Positions 10,746-24,394 of a stretch of 64,000 nucleotides of DNA are shown piece after piece (positions within the stretch are counted from its first letter, which is position 1; every line of letters starts with the position of its first letter). The stretch is from assembly GCA_029948255.1 (NCBI GenBank), contig JALIZF010001819.1:744001-808000 (forward strand), given 5' to 3'. This stretch comes from Telmatactis stephensoni. Its lineage: Eukaryota > Cnidaria > Anthozoa > Actiniaria > Isophelliidae. The notes under the pieces were generated by a model that saw only the letters and a list, made by a program, of their open reading frames with translations, was not told where the DNA came from and did no database searches. The position numbers and the translations under genes are program-made.

Positions 10746-12297
10746 AAGTAAACACTGTTCAAATAGTCGGCCCTTGATGCTAACTCACCATTACTGTGCG
10801 CACAAGGCACAAGAGCTCCAAGAAAACCAAGAGTTCGAAAATATTTTTCTCTTTGCAAGATACTAACTGAGATACAGTCCGCAGTGAAATATTACAATCA
10901 AACAGTTATAACTGATATATTTTGTGATTGTCACTTCCTTTAATTTCATTCAGTACGCCCAAACGTACGGTACAAAAGCCAGTACGTCGATCGATTTGAA
11001 AGCCAATTTATAGTTAGTAGTTTCTGGCCAATAAAAATGTTCAGAGAGCTATTTATTCATATGGTAAAATTTTTGAAAGCTTGTAAAAACGAAAAAAGCT
11101 TTTCTGACAAGTAAATGTTATGTAAATTATAAACATAATCAATGTGATGTTTCAGGGTTAGTCGTGTGTAACGTGATGAACGCTTATCCGATTTGAGTTT
11201 ATCGGCAATAGTTTTTTAAAGGTCTTTAAAACTTGTATTTATAACAAATTATTACAATTCGTACATTAACTTGTAAAATGTATTGCTTTTTCATAGAAAC
11301 AATACTTCGAAATTCCAAAAATAATAGTTACAATCATATACAACAGGCTGGTACTATTGCTGGCACTATTAGTGCCAAATCAGCCTTTAAGCCCGTAAAC
11401 CATCTGGAGTTAGGCAATGATGAACCAATTAAAAGTATTGGCAGGAACAATATACGGTCACGACTTGGTCAGCGGTAGGTTGTCTTTGTTATTTTTTTCA
11501 AGGCATGACGGTTATCACTACGTGTGGGAATAAATCCCTCTTCCGCCCTTCTCCTCTTGAGTAAAAATATGTCACCGTACGATTATCTCTGCAGCTCAGT
11601 AAGAAACCTTGCTTGGGTGGTGGTGATGAGTAAGTTTGCTATTTTGATGTTTTGTCTTACTACAAAACTTGACTAAAATATCAAATTTAAGAAAGATAAA
11701 AAGAAAGACACAACAGGGAAAAGGAGGACCGAAATTCATTCACAGTAGAGTAGTGGGGGCAGTAAGATTCTTGGGCTTCCTGTGGTCCTTGGGAGTGTCC
11801 ACTAGTCTGTTTGATCGCGGGCTCACTTCACTTCCACTCAGCGCGCCAACATTCGAGTTGTAGTTGTCGCGAAACCTTACACGATTCAACGGTTTGTTCT
11901 CAGTTTCAACATGGATTTACAAGGTTTCTTCTCATCGTTTGGATAACAAGAAATTGGCAACGGATAACTAACGCCCTTGGATAAGTCACGAGCTTCATAT
12001 GGCAAAAATACGATATCAAACTGAGATTATAAAGTCAAACTCTCGCGAACCTTCGAGGTAACAGTGGGCGAGGAGCTTTTATTTCCGCTGACAAATACCC
12101 TAATTTTTTACATACTTTGAATGGGAATCATCGCCCACCCAAGTTAATTTAAGAATGGTACTTGACAAAGCGATAGTTTTGCTGGAAGTCGTAGAACTAT
12201 AAGGCGTTACGTGATTCGTTTGACGACTTTGACATTTGGTAAGGTGTTCACTTTCAGACTTTGTACGCTTTATTGAATTATTTTTATATTTTACTTC
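10746..12297. other. Region upstream of PPP2R3, no gene seen
   Basis: AT-rich sequence with no recognisable coding exon. The promoter and 5'UTR of the PPP2R3 gene should lie in the 3' part (about 11880-12297), but I see no TATA box or initiator that I would trust. Confidence 0.4.
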
Positions 12298-15200
12298 ATG
12301 GTTCACATGGCTGTAACACCGAACTTAAAAGCCAAAGTCGATGAGTTATTTCTTCGATGGCTTTCTATGCCTGAAACTCAAAGACTTCTTCGTGATGATC
12401 TCAACAAGGTTATTGAAGGTCGACCGATTTCTCCCAAACAACAGTGTTTACTAAGCTCGGGTTCGGGGGGAGGCAGTCGATCGGTGTCTCCCCCAGTACC
12501 GTCCTCGTCTCCAACTCCAATCCGATCACCCCGAAGCCCCAGAGAAGTTCGATCTCTGCGTAAATCGGGTGCAAGGATTTCACCACGATCCCCGGAACTC
12601 GAACGACATGATTCAGGCAAGAATCTCATGAAGAACGTGTCGCATTTACTTGATGACAAACGTGGATCAACCAAGATAACCCCTGGATGTGCTGCTAACG
12701 TTCCTAAATTTTACTTTCCATTCGGCAAACCACCTGATTCACTTGAAACTGATACGACGTTGAAAAAACTTGCTAAAGTCTTTGAAATCTTTGACAAGGG
12801 AAGAGTGACAAAGGAACACTTCTCAGCTGTTACGAAGGTAGGTTCCAGCATTTTACCTGAAAAAGTACAAAATTATGCGTTAATCACGTTGCCAGAAAAA
12901 GTGCGATAATCTTGTACTGTAATTCATTTCGATCTCAAATCCCCGTTGCTTTGGAGCATCTCAATAAATTATTTTTAGAAAATATAAAATCAGAATAGTT
13001 TTAAATTTGTTTCTCTTATTTGATCCTAATGTTGGCGCCCAAGAGTTCGATCCTTGATCGCGAGGCGAGAGAAAGTTCATGTTTCAATAAACACCCACAT
13101 GTTGGGACATGTATGTTTGGTACCGTATGTTTACCTCAAATAAAAAAATAAAAATGTTGTCTGGCATAGCGTGAAATTTTAGTAAATAACAGAGAAGTAA
13201 ACACTGGGATTATTGGGGCGATTTTCAAGTAGTTCTGATTTCTTTTCATGAGTGGTTCAAATTGTGCGAATTACCATAAGTAATTCGACTAAATATCCAA
13301 CCTTGAGTCGAGTGTTAGCTTAGCTATATTTACAAAGCCGTTTTCTTTGATAAGCAACCACTTCAGCTCAACATCCTGTTGGAGAAATGAACCGTTTGCT
13401 CTGGCTGATGACAGTTTACATAGAATAGCGCGATAAGATCTTTTTACGACACGCGAACCCCGCATTTCAAGCTGAGCTTTACAGCGTTCGATGTTTGCGC
13501 GCTTTGAGAGAAATGTTACAATTGTTCTCTCTGTTTGTTTGCTAAAATGTCTTTTCTGTTTGATCTATTATTGATAAGTGAATGTTTTCTCCTATTATGT
13601 CCATGTTGATATACTAAATCGATGACACGTTTGACCCTTGGCACATGGCTTACACGACCAAGTGAAGCAATACTACCTCTTTGTGCCCACTCAAGTTGAT
13701 GATATGCAAAAAAACTGGACAAACCCCGAAAAAAAAATACTCTCTGAAATTTGTGTTAATTCTAGAGGAATTAAACTCTTCAGTGGATAGACAACTTCGT
13801 TGCAAGGACTGATGAATAAAATATAAAACTGATTTTGCAGACCAATTTTAAACGAAGCAATAATTACTGTTTACTTGAAATTTGCATACTCTTCGGTATC
13901 TCCTTAAAATATTATACCTTTTCTAAAATTAGCAAGACTTCATATTTTGTCTCAGATTTCAGACAAAAAAACAAAAAATTACGTGGCTACAGTGCATATG
14001 TTTACACTCCTTCTCTGAAGAAAAACCTATATTTTAAGATTTTTTGGAAGGTTATTGTTAAAAACGTTGAATTAGCATGCAAAAACTGCACTTTCGATAT
14101 TTCTGCTTATAACATATATCAGTTTCTAAACAAAGTGAATCTGGCCTAATTTGAGCATTGTGAAATATCATGAAAGTAAAGGAAGAAGTCACTGAGTGCA
14201 CCGCAAGGACTAGAAATTGAATAGATAGGAAATGTGAAACTACCTTGGGGTATTTTTTGTTATCTATTATTCAAGCGTCACGTAGGCATCTTTGCTCTAG
14301 TGAGTACAATATCCTTGCATCTAATTATCCATTGTTTATAAGTTCACTGTTTTAATACACATTATTAAACATTATACTGTAAACAGAGTACACTTAGTAC
14401 CACTGATTACGTTATAGGTCCAAATCAATCCCAGGACATCTATTTTTGGGCCTAATTTACTAAATAAATCTTAGTTAAGATAGTATTCATTTTAAAGTAT
14501 TATTGGATTTCAGTTGTCATCATTCACAGTCTCTTAGGTATTTTAATTCGTCAGGTTAATAATCATATATGTTTTCAATTGAATGTTCTCTGTTGGACTA
14601 GTGTTAACTAAAGGGCCAGTAACCACTTATCCCCCTCTATTAGAAGCTAAAGGTCCACTTACGTATAATCACACTAGCTCTCACTGAGCAGAAGGTCCAC
14701 CCATCACCCCTCCCTCCCCCCCCCCCTTTCCACCATGTTGCAGCAAAATGTTGGGGAAAGGTAAGGCAAAGTCCCCCCACCCCCTCCCATTGAGCAGTAG
14801 AATGTTGGGAAAATGTAAGGCAATTAGACAATTGCAAGCATAGACATAGTTCCATTTCATGTGCACCCACCCAGCAAACCCCTGGTTACAGCCCTGACTA
14901 GGTATGATCTTTACTAGTATTTGTAGGTAAAGAGATTAGATTACATTTGTCAGCTAATTTGAACCCTGGAATTTTTGTCTTTATATTATTTATATTCCCT
15001 ACCTTTCCATGGATTGTCACTAAAGTTTTAAAGGATATTTTAGACAAAATTAAAGCTAATACTAAGCAAAAGGAGCTTGAGATTGGAGTATTTCACTGGC
15101 AAAAATGGTACAATATTGTAGCTTAGAAAATTTGTGGGTGTAAGAAGTACATCAAATTTTGATATCAGAAATGATACATGGTTTAACTACAGTAGCTACT

Positions 15201-18200
15201 TAAAGTTATGTTAAATAAGAACAGGATAACATGATACAGGGTGGTGAAGAGGGGGTACCCATCACGAATCATGAACCATTTTTTCACAATTCATTGAATC
15301 ACGGAATAATGATAAGCTATTTCACAAATCATAGAAGATTTTTACTTTTCATTCAAAAATAAATACTGGTTTTTCATTCCTAAGATTTTTTGCACAAATT
15401 TTGTCCTTATAAACGGACCAAAAGTACGTACAATCGAAGGATCACACTGTTTTCCGTTATCTCTTTTCTGCGCGTCGCATATTTCACGAATCAGCATTTT
15501 TATAATATCATGAATCTCGGCAATGAAAAACTGCAAATCCCAGTCACGGACAAAGATGATTTCACAGATCACGGCTAGAATTTTTAGCCTTTTCACGAAG
15601 CACAAGCCTAATTTAGGCTGAATCATGGGTCATGAAATACCTCTTCACCACCCTGATGATACTGCTAAAATTCAAGTAGTGCATGCTATTTACAGTTATA
15701 ATGCAGTTAGTGGTATTCATTATCAGTGGGTGTGTTATTAACCTTATGTCATCATATGATGATGGGCCACTTCCTGTTACTTCCTGCTGTAGTCTGCTTC
15801 ATTAATCCTTTATCGTCATCAATTTCCCCAAAAGAAAGAAAAAAGAATAGAAAAAGAGAGCAAAAAATAGTAAAATTACAAAAACAGACTGTAAGCCTTA
15901 AAGTAATTCAGAGTCAAAGTGTATATGACACATTCAACAAGAATTGGATGTACAAAAATAGCATTTTAATTAATCTTGTTCCTATCAGATTATCCCTAAT
16001 GCTCTTAACTTAATATCCTGTTAATGCTTATTTCAGGCTTGCTAATTTACCTCTTTACTGGAAGGAACCATTGTTTTCAGCTGCTGGAGGGTACAAGAAT
16101 GGTTATGTTACTCAATCATTGTTTAATAGTCTATGGAGAAGGTAATACATTATAATTGTTTACAGTTTCCTCGGACCTCCCTCTCTCACTATCTCCCTAC
16201 TCCTCTTTCCCTCTCCCTCTCTCCCTTCTTCCTGTTTGTTTTGGATTAATATCAACATGTTTGTCCTCTAGATTAACATCAACCTGTTTTGATGATGCTT
16301 CAAAGTTTGTTTATTTGATGTCATCCAAACCATCCAAAAATTTTTTGGAGTCAGAAGACTTTGTTCCTCTAATTCAGGTACATAGATTTTGAAAAAAAAA
16401 GAGAATTTTAAAATGATGTGTTGCTGGAGAAGACTAAGATCTCAGGGGACCTTTCGTCACTGTTTCTCACTCAGAACTCAAAATAGAGCGCAAACTATGC
16501 AGTTAAACTATCGCTATAAAATGATATAATCTGTTTCTGAAAGCTTGATAAACAGAGAATCAATTTAAATTGAATCCATAATTCCAGATTTATTTATCAT
16601 TTCGGTGTATTTTGAATATTTCTTGAAATTTAAGGATGTTCCTTCCAAATAGATCAAGGTACATGGATATCAATCTTGGAACTGACAATTGCTGAAAGCA
16701 TTTTCCCATAGTGGAGATAGTGATCTTCAAACGTGTCTCAAAATATGCATAGTGTCTTTCATCACTGATATTTTTATCTAAATTTGAGCCACCAATGTTT
16801 CCTTCAACTTTCATGAATATTTTTTGAACTAGGCCACAAATAAAAAAATTGAGCCACACTTTTGTAGCTAAGATATTACTCTGTAATTCAGGAAAATTTC
16901 ATGGAAATCCATAAAAAGCATTGTGTATCTCCAGCATTTTGATATCACAAAATTGGCTGACAAAATTTACAAATGCCCCAGGCAAAACTCATCAATTTGT
17001 CCATTTCTGAAGATAATATTTACCAAATCTATTAGTATTTACTTAGATCATATTATGTAGAGTTCAAAACTGCAAAAAATGGAATTTCCGATAAAAAATT
17101 GATATCAAAGGTCCCCTGAGAACTTAAACAGTCTTTTTATGCTTTCCAACTGAACCAATGCATCTGTTTACCCTTTGCAAACTAAGAAAAACATGTCTTA
17201 GCAAGTCAACAAAATGAATTCTCATCAAGGGCGGATCCAAGGGGAGGGTTTAGGGGGTTGCATCCCCCACTATGAAAATGAAAAAATGATGGTCAACTAG
17301 AATTAGGCTCTATTTTTGCTTTCACTGATATCATACAACCCCCTGTTTGGGATTCACGGCGGGCACATAAGACCTCAAAAACGGAACGGTTAGCTTCCGA
17401 GTTATACTCTAATCTTCGTATCTTCAACAGCATTCAGTCATTTGCAATGAAACTTTCAGTGATGGCTTACTATAAGTGGCGATTTAGTTTGCCATGTTTG
17501 AAAGTTACCATTGACGTGATTTTGACGTCATAGCGAATTGTTACATTTTGCTAAAAACTCAGATCACTTGTAGAGATTTTGAAAACTACATAGTTTGAAA
17601 GAGATTGTCATTCTCTAAAATTTGGTGCAATTTTTATCTCGATGCGATGTTTGGTTGTCGAGTTATAAGGGATTTTGGTTTTACCATGACGTCATAAAAA
17701 TGACGTCACAAGTAACCATTAAGAGCCATTAGAAGCCATTGGAAACAGCCAGTGACGATGCAACGAACATGTATGGCTAATGTAACATGTTTCTACATAA
17801 CTAAGTCAAAAGTTTTGGTCACCAAGCTATATTAGCGATATTTCAAATGATCGGTGACGTCATTATGACGTTTGATGATTTTGCTATTTTTTCTTATTAA
17901 TTTTTCTAATACTTATCTTCAAAAATTCAAAAATCTAAAATCAACAAATTTGGGGGAAATCAAAGTTCTTTAACTATGCAAAGTACAAGAACAATCAAAC
18001 TTCAAACAAAAAAGTTATCCCAAGGAGTTAAGTCCTAAAACACCGTGATTGTGCATACATAATCCTAGATCCGCCCCTGCTCATCTGTTTCTTTTCATTT
18101 TTGTACAGGATATTGTCAACACTCATGTTGGCCTTGCCTTTTTACAAGATGCTCCAGAATTCCATTCAAGATATGTTCATACAGTATGTTGAGATGGCAA

Positions 18201-21200
18201 AGTGTTTTTATTATTATTATTATTATTGTAGAAATAGAAAACGAGGCAGCATGCTATGTTGAGTTATAGAAGCACGCGGGAATTGTAAGAAGACGAGAGA
18301 AGTGTTAGTAGAAGCACGAGGCGTAGCCGAGTACTTCTCAACACTTCTTGAGTCTTCTTACAATTCCCAAGTGCTTTTATAACTCAACATAGCACTGCTG
18401 CCGAGTTTTCTATTTCTTTTATAAAATACAATATTGAAGTTTTATTTTCTTTTTTCGTTGGAGAAAGTTTGAAAATGTGCGCGCATGCTGTTTGTTCATA
18501 GAGAATGCGCGACATGCGTCCTTTGGCCAATCAGAGCGCGCGTCATATCATAGTTATTTTATAATATAATTTTATTATAATATTTAGTGGTCTGGCTGTT
18601 GATATCAGCAAGACAAAATTCTTATTCAAACATTAAAAATTATATTAGCTGTACTCAGAATAATTTTTTTGTGGCCATGCAGTTTATCCCTGATACTCAT
18701 ATAAAGCTTCAAACACCTCACTCCTTGTTCCCCGCTCCTTCCACCCCCTCCCCACTTTCCCCCCTCCCCCCCTAAACACACACGCTCCCTTACTTCCTCC
18801 CCTTGGAGCTACTATGCCATCTATCTTATATGTAATCTCATATTCTATTATCTATTTCAGGTTATTGCTAGAATATTTTACAATGTAAACAGTTCATGGA
18901 CTGGAAAAATCTCAATTCCAGAATTAAGACGCAGTAATTTTTTAGAGGTACGTAGAAGTATTATAATTATTTACAGAACTCCACTATAAAAAAGTTTTAC
19001 ATCTATCAACCTTAACTTTCTATTCCTAAAAACAATTCTAGGTTTTATCAACATTAGAGGAAGAAGAAGATATCAATGAGGTATGTTATTGATAGACTGA
19101 GGGATTTTGTAGCAGCCATGTTTGTGGTCAACATATCATGTTGGGCTAGAATGGGTCTGAAATGTTTCATTTACGTATAATTTATTGGTATTTAATTGAA
19201 ATTTCTTGAAACTCAGGGACAGGGAAGAGTTCAACAAATGTCAAAACTTGTTTGTTTTACTTTCTTGATTTTCAACAATTTGTGGTGGGAAAATGACGTC
19301 ATCATTTTGGCAGGAAAATTGAAAAATTGCTCAAAGGATCATTTGACTAGCGCATTTGAAAGAGCTGTGGGAGAGGATTTCAGAACTTAAAAAAATAACT
19401 CAATTCCAATTGCAGAATCAAAAGATATGATAATTTTTATGAATATTCATGAATCTGCCATTTTGTTTCTATTTGGTGGATATTTGAATTTTCAAAGATC
19501 ATATTGTTCAATTCCAAGATCAGAATTGAACTATTTTTTAATGTTGTTTTAAAAATTGTCAATAACTGATTGTTTCAAATCCTTTCTTTCCTAATTTGAA
19601 CCTTTCAGATTGTGGATTATTTCTCATATGAACATTTTTATGTCATCTATTGTAAATTCTGGGAGCTTGACACAGACCATGATCTATTGATTGATGAAAA
19701 AGACCTAGCAAAGCACAATAACCATGGTAAATAAGTCTGAATATGCAACCTAGATATTTATTTTTACAGTAGTATGGTAGCAATGGTGATGATGGTAATG
19801 ATGTTAGTGGTTTGACTCTTTTTGTGATGGTGGTGACTTTAGGATAATGGTGTTTGTGATTTGGTGATGATGTTGATGATGATGTTGTTGATGATGATGA
19901 TGGTGTCAGTGATGTGGTAGTATTGACTCTCAGTTTTGATGGTGGTGACCTGGTATGGTATGGTGTTTGTGATGACGCTGATGATGATATTGTTGTTGTT
20001 GATGATGATGGTGGTGTCAGTGATGTGGTAGTATTGACTCTCAGTTTGGTGACCTGGTATGGTATGGTGTTTGTGATTTGGTGATGACGTTGATGATGAT
20101 ATTATTGTTGTTGATGATGATGGTGGTGTCAGTGATGTGGTAGTATTGACTCTCATTTGTGATGGTGCTAACCTGGTATGGGATGGTGTTTGTGATATGA
20201 TGGTGATGATGATGATGTTTTTGCTGTTATTGATGATGATGGTGTCAGTGATGTTGTAGTATTGACTCTCAGTTTTGATGGTGGTGACCTGGTATGGGAT
20301 GATGGTGTTTGTGATATGATGATGATGATGCTGTTGCTATTGATGATGATGGTGGTGGTGTCAGTGATGTGGTAGTATTTGTGATGGTGCTAACCTGGTA
20401 TGGGATGGTGGTGTTGTTGTAGCCTTCTCTGCAGGCATCTCTGTGTAATCCCAGAATTTTTATGTTGGGTTTCCTGTGTTGTTGATAGAGAGGGACTAGA
20501 CACCAGGTGGGGGGAGAGGAAGGAAACACAGGAAGCCCAACACCTAAAAGAGAGAAAGAGAGACACCTGCAGAGGAGGCTAGTTTGTCATTGTTGTTGAT
20601 GATGATGATGATGATAGTATGGTGGCATTGGTGCTTGATTGTGGTAACCTGGTTTAAGGATATGGTGGTAATAGTTATGATGATGATAATGATGATGACA
20701 ATGGTAGAAGTAGTTATGCATGAAAACATAAAGGAACATGTATGGTCTCAACATTTTGATTTTACTTTCCCCCTTTTAATTCTAGCACTCTCTTCGCGTA
20801 TTGTAAAAAGGCTTTTCTCTGGCTCAGTGACCAGGTAATGATTTGTCTTTATGATATAAATACTGATGACAAATAAGGCCATTAGAACTAATTTATAAAT
20901 GTTTAACTATAAATTAATTGATGTGTCATTTTATTTTTATTTTTATTTTAGAGATTGAATGATTGTAGATTATTTTTTTATTTTAGAGGAAAAACCAGTA
21001 GAGAAGGTAAAATGACATATCCAGAGTTTGTCTGGTTTCTTCTTTCAGAAGAGGACAAAAAACATCCTAGAAGGTACAGTTACTGTTAATATACAAAAAC
21101 TAGATTAGTATTTAAAGTTAAATTAAACATTTCTAATGTTTGTGGTCAACAGTATAGAATATTGGTTTCGCTGCATGGACACAGATGGAGATGGTGTTTT

Positions 21201-22838
21201 ATCAATGTATGAATTAGAATTTTTCTATGAAGAACAAGCTGCCAAAATGGAAGCCTTGGGTATTGAAGCTATGTCTTTTCAGGATTGCTTGTGTCAGGTA
21301 AGAACCCTGTTGTGGGAACCCTGTGTCACATCTGCTACACAGGAATCCTACCTACATGCATGCTTCATTGGATATGAATATAGACATAGGAAGTAATCTT
21401 TGTTTTATATTTTGTTTGTCTTTGTAGGTCTTGGACATGGTCAAACCATTAAATAAAGGTATGTGATTTGAGTCATAATCACTATCTAGAAGTCCAATTG
21501 ACTTCATAAGACTGGTACTAGTCTTGAAGACCAGAATCTTTCTGGTGATGAATCTGTTTTATCAGATAGATGTGTTACAGTGAATTAGCAGAATCTAGCT
21601 GTTAAATTATATTTAGATTAGAAAATGTTGTCTCATTAGCAATCAGTCACATGACAAAACCTTAATATATCCCCATGCATGAATTTCACTATAAAACTCT
21701 GACTTATTAAATAATTCTTTTTGTGCTTGTTTTCACAGATAAGATAACACTCAGTGATCTTCGTAGATGCAAGCTGGCTCACATTTTTTACAACACATTT
21801 CTCAACCTTGACAAATACATTGAGTTTGAACAGAGGGATCCATTTGCAACAGTTAAGGTATGTTTGAGGGGTAAGGTTAACTTAAAGGGGTTGTGGACCT
21901 CATATCAAACCATTTTCATGAGTCGTTCCATAAAACAGGGGGAGGGGGATCAGAAGAAGAACAAAATTACAAAGTTTGTATGAAGGACATTTGGAAATTC
22001 CAGAGGGATGACGATATATATTGTATGAATTTAGAATATTTACTGAAACCAAATGGTTAGGTTATAATGAGCAATCTGCACATTATGGTATCATCTTACC
22101 AGATCATCTTACCATTCATGCCTTACTGATTACTTATTGCCATTACCTAACCATGAACTCACTGACCACTCATTGACCACCTCCCAAAGGGTGCACACTA
22201 TTCACTGTTACCATGTTATTCTTCTAGGAAAGTTCAGATATTGAGGTTACTCAGCCCTCAGACTGGGAACGCTATGCACAAGAAGAGTATGAACTGCTTG
22301 TTGCCGAAGAGGGGGCCAATGACCAAGGAGATGGGTGAGTGATTAAATGAAGTAGAGTGACAAAAACTGATACACAAATCTAGCTAACACAATTTCAATT
22401 CTGCTAATTGAAGCAGCACATGGGTTCTTCAGTAACCTAAGAAAGAGGTGCACAGTGCAGTTTACAATGCACAGTTGCCTCGCACTCTTTTGTTTTTTGT
22501 TTTCTTTATCTAGTACGTACATACATGTAGCTTTAGCTTTGAATAGCCATAAAATGGAGCAATGATGGAGTGAGATGGTAAAGTGCACTCCATTTGCCTC
22601 CCGATCATTAGTCAAATGAGGTCGTACATGTAAATATTACAAGACACAGTCTCTAAATAGAGGTTGCTTTTTATAATTGATTTTATTCAGATACGAAGAT
22701 GATTTTGAAGCTGATGATGAAGATTTGCTGGATGAAGATATCCTGTCACTAAAGGGTCTAGCTGGTGAAGACGAAAACAGTCCATGGAGTATAGTATCGG
22801 GGTTAATAGATGAAAAAGATAACAAAGACAGCACATAA
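12298..22838 (+). CDS. PPP2R3A: PP2A B''-type regulatory subunit (PR72/PR130 family)
   Basis: Regulatory subunit that directs PP2A phosphatase to substrates and responds to calcium. Exons: 12298-12837, 16037-16141, 16272-16377, 18109-18183, 18861-18947, 19042-19080, 19609-19726, 20786-20834, 20987-21073, 21153-21297, 21428-21458, 21739-21857, 22228-22334, 22691-22838 (TAA). Exon 1 gives a Ser/Pro-rich N-terminus, then [11 protein letters not shown]. Later landmarks: [56 protein letters not shown], a first EF-hand-like loop [25 protein letters not shown], the canonical EF-hand [20 protein letters not shown] and an acidic tail. After a one-base correction at the exon 1/2 junction the model is 584 aa, close to the 529-575 aa I recall for human PR72/PR70. 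The start could also be the Met at 12307. The A subtype is chosen partly from synteny. Confidence 0.9.
14685..14830. repeat. C-rich degenerate direct repeat in intron 1
   Basis: Two imperfect copies of a poly-C tract followed by atgttgggaaa and gtaaggcaa. No gene content. Confidence 0.45.
15237..15655. repeat. MITE-like element with clear target-site duplication
   Basis: 16-bp inverted ends cagggtggtgaagagg and cctcttcaccaccctg. It is flanked by direct repeats atgata at 15231-15236 and 15656-15661. The interior repeats words such as atcacgaatcatg. No transposase. In PPP2R3 intron 1. Confidence 0.85.
16441..17120. repeat. Inverted-repeat-bounded element, PPP2R3 intron 3
   Basis: Ends ctcaggggaccttt and aaaggtcccctgag are perfect 14-bp inverted repeats 680 bases apart. 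AT-rich interior, no open frame of note. Confidence 0.6.
17226..18080. repeat. Inverted-repeat-bounded element with tgacgtca words
   Basis: Ends caagggcggatccaagg and cctagatccgcccctg are approximate inverted repeats. The interior has several gacgtca motifs (17523-17530, 17690-17710, 17857-17870). It lies just upstream of exon 4 (18109). Confidence 0.6.
18205..18232. repeat. (TTA)n microsatellite
   Basis: A run of ttattattattatta immediately precedes the foldback element at 18229. Confidence 0.8.
18229..18416. repeat. Foldback element with GAGGCGTAGCCGAG centre
   Basis: Arm tagaaaacgaggcagcatgc (and on) pairs with the complement of actgctgccgagttttcta; the stem is about 75 bases per arm. 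The centre is gaggcgtagccgag. About 110 bases downstream is ggccaatcagagcgcgcg (18525-18542). In PPP2R3 intron 4. Confidence 0.8.
19780..20740. repeat. GAT/GGT-rich minisatellite in PPP2R3 intron 7
   Basis: About five copies of a 110-120-bp unit containing gtcagtgatgtggtagtatt, gactctcagttttgatggtg and cctggtatgg, embedded in gatgat tracts. Open frames here are repeat artefacts. Confidence 0.85.
22527..22645 (+). repeat. 3' fragment of the tRNA-derived SINE family
   Basis: Matches the body of the SINE at 36415: tgtagcttta, then aaaatggagcaatgatgga. The tRNA head is missing. In the last PPP2R3 intron. Confidence 0.6.
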
Positions 22839-23400
22839 ACATCCATTTGAATGGTAAACCACCATCAAACACCAAGTGTGCATTTCAAGATCAAAGGTTG
22901 TACAAGTTGATATGAACTACTGAAGATTGGAATTATGGTGGACAATCAAACCCCAGTTGATGAAGTCTTGGTCATCAGTCATCTCATGCTTCACACAAGA
23001 ACTACAAAAAAGATAACAAAGACAGCACACAAACATCTACCTGCAGAATGGTAAACCACCATCAAACACAAAGTTTGCATCAAGATCAATGGTTGTGCAG
23101 GTTGAGACAAACTACTGTAGATTGGAATGGTGGACAATCAAACCCCAGTTGATGAAGTCTTGGTCATCAGTCATCTCGTGCTTCACACAAGAACTACAAA
23201 AAAGATAACAAAGACAGCACACAAACATCTACCTGAATGGTAAACCACCATCAAACACAAAGTTTGCATTTCAAGATCAATGGTTGTACAAGTTGAAATG
23301 AACTACTATAGAATGATTGAAATGGTGGACAATCAAACCCCAGTTGATGCAAAGTCTTGGTCATCAGTCATCATGTACTTCACACAAAGTACTGAATGGA
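22812..23400. repeat. Tandem repeat, about 192 bp x 3, spanning the PPP2R3 stop codon
   Basis: Each unit starts with aaaagataacaaagacagca and ends with cttcacacaagaacta. Unit 1 begins inside the last coding exon (residues KDNKDST and the stop); units 2 and 3 start near 23005 and 23198 and are in the 3' region. In copies 2 and 3 the stop taa has become caa. Confidence 0.9.
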
Positions 23401-23469
23401 ATACCCTACAGGTTCAAAGAACTACTAACAATTGTGTCTCATCAGACCTTTTAATTCAGAACAGATGGA

Positions 23470-23935
23470 TGGTCTAGTTCTAGCTCATAGTACTCTGATC
23501 TGCAATATCTTCATTCAGCTTGTAGTTAGTATTGACATCAACAAAAAGACACGAAATGGACAGGCCAGATGTACTGAAAAACAAGACAGTGTACCTTTTC
23601 AGACCATGAAACATTTAGAACTGATGCATCATCAATCTCCATTTCATGATATGATCGGCAATATTTTATCAGGTTGTAGTTCATATTGACGGCAACAGAA
23701 GCAAATGGAATATGGTCCATTGCCAAGAGTAAAGGCCATGTCTGATCATCCACATCTTATGATCAATGATATCAGATTTGATATCAGAGTAGGTCTGATC
23801 ATCAAGACCTCGTAATCAATATATCAGAACTTTTGGATCATCTATTTCCAGTTCATACTATGATCTGCAATATCTTTGAATAACTTGTAGTAAATATATT
23901 TACAGAAGAACATAGATGGGATAAATTATCTGTTG
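23470..23935. repeat. Degenerate tandem repeat downstream of PPP2R3
   Basis: Three diverged copies of a block with atgatctgcaatatctt and cttgtagttagtattgac (near 23490, 23650 and 23855). Confidence 0.55.
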
Positions 23936-24394
23936 CCTAAGTCAAATAGTGAACTAATAATTCAGCTCATTCTAATAATAATGGTCTGTAACATTGATCA
24001 GTTTTTTGAAAAAAGAAATGACATCTCACTGACCAAAGGAAGAATATCCTCTTCCAAAACATCTGGAAAACATAATTTTTGACTCTGTACCACAGTACTA
24101 ACTTTATTCAAATTGATCAATTTGTTCATATAGGTCATATGAACATTACTTAAAGGAATATTGAAAGAACAATCCACTGTCTAAGTCAAGGTCAGACCAC
24201 AAAACCCTAGTTAAAGATGCAATGTAACTAAAGGAATTTGCATGCCAAGGACTCAAGCTGTGGAGATGAGAATGAGATGATCTCCAACTGACTAGTATTG
24301 GCAGTCACTGGCTATTTCATATTGACACATTTTAAGTTTAGTTAATTTTAGAAAAATGCACTAATCTAATACTTCCGATAGACATCTTAAGGCC

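Larger units (their letters stand above)
12831..16045 (+). other. Phase clash at PPP2R3 exon 1/exon 2 junction
   Basis: Exon 1 ends in phase 0 at a good donor (aag|gtagg, 12837). Exon 2 has a good acceptor (tttcag|gctt, 16036/16037), but joining them reads Ala-Cys-stop. The family frame of exon 2 (LANLPLYW) needs one base fewer. Every other junction in the gene is in phase. Likely a one-base indel at ggt (12837) or cagg (16036); a missed tiny exon is possible. Confidence 0.7.

Noticed and set aside
13835..14149. 104-codon open frame in PPP2R3 intron 1 as an alternative first exon
   Set aside because: No match to any PR72-family N-terminus and no convincing donor leading in phase to exon 2.
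19839..20729. Thr/Ser/His/Ile-rich open frames on the minus strand
   Set aside because: Produced by the GAT-rich minisatellite in PPP2R3 intron 7.
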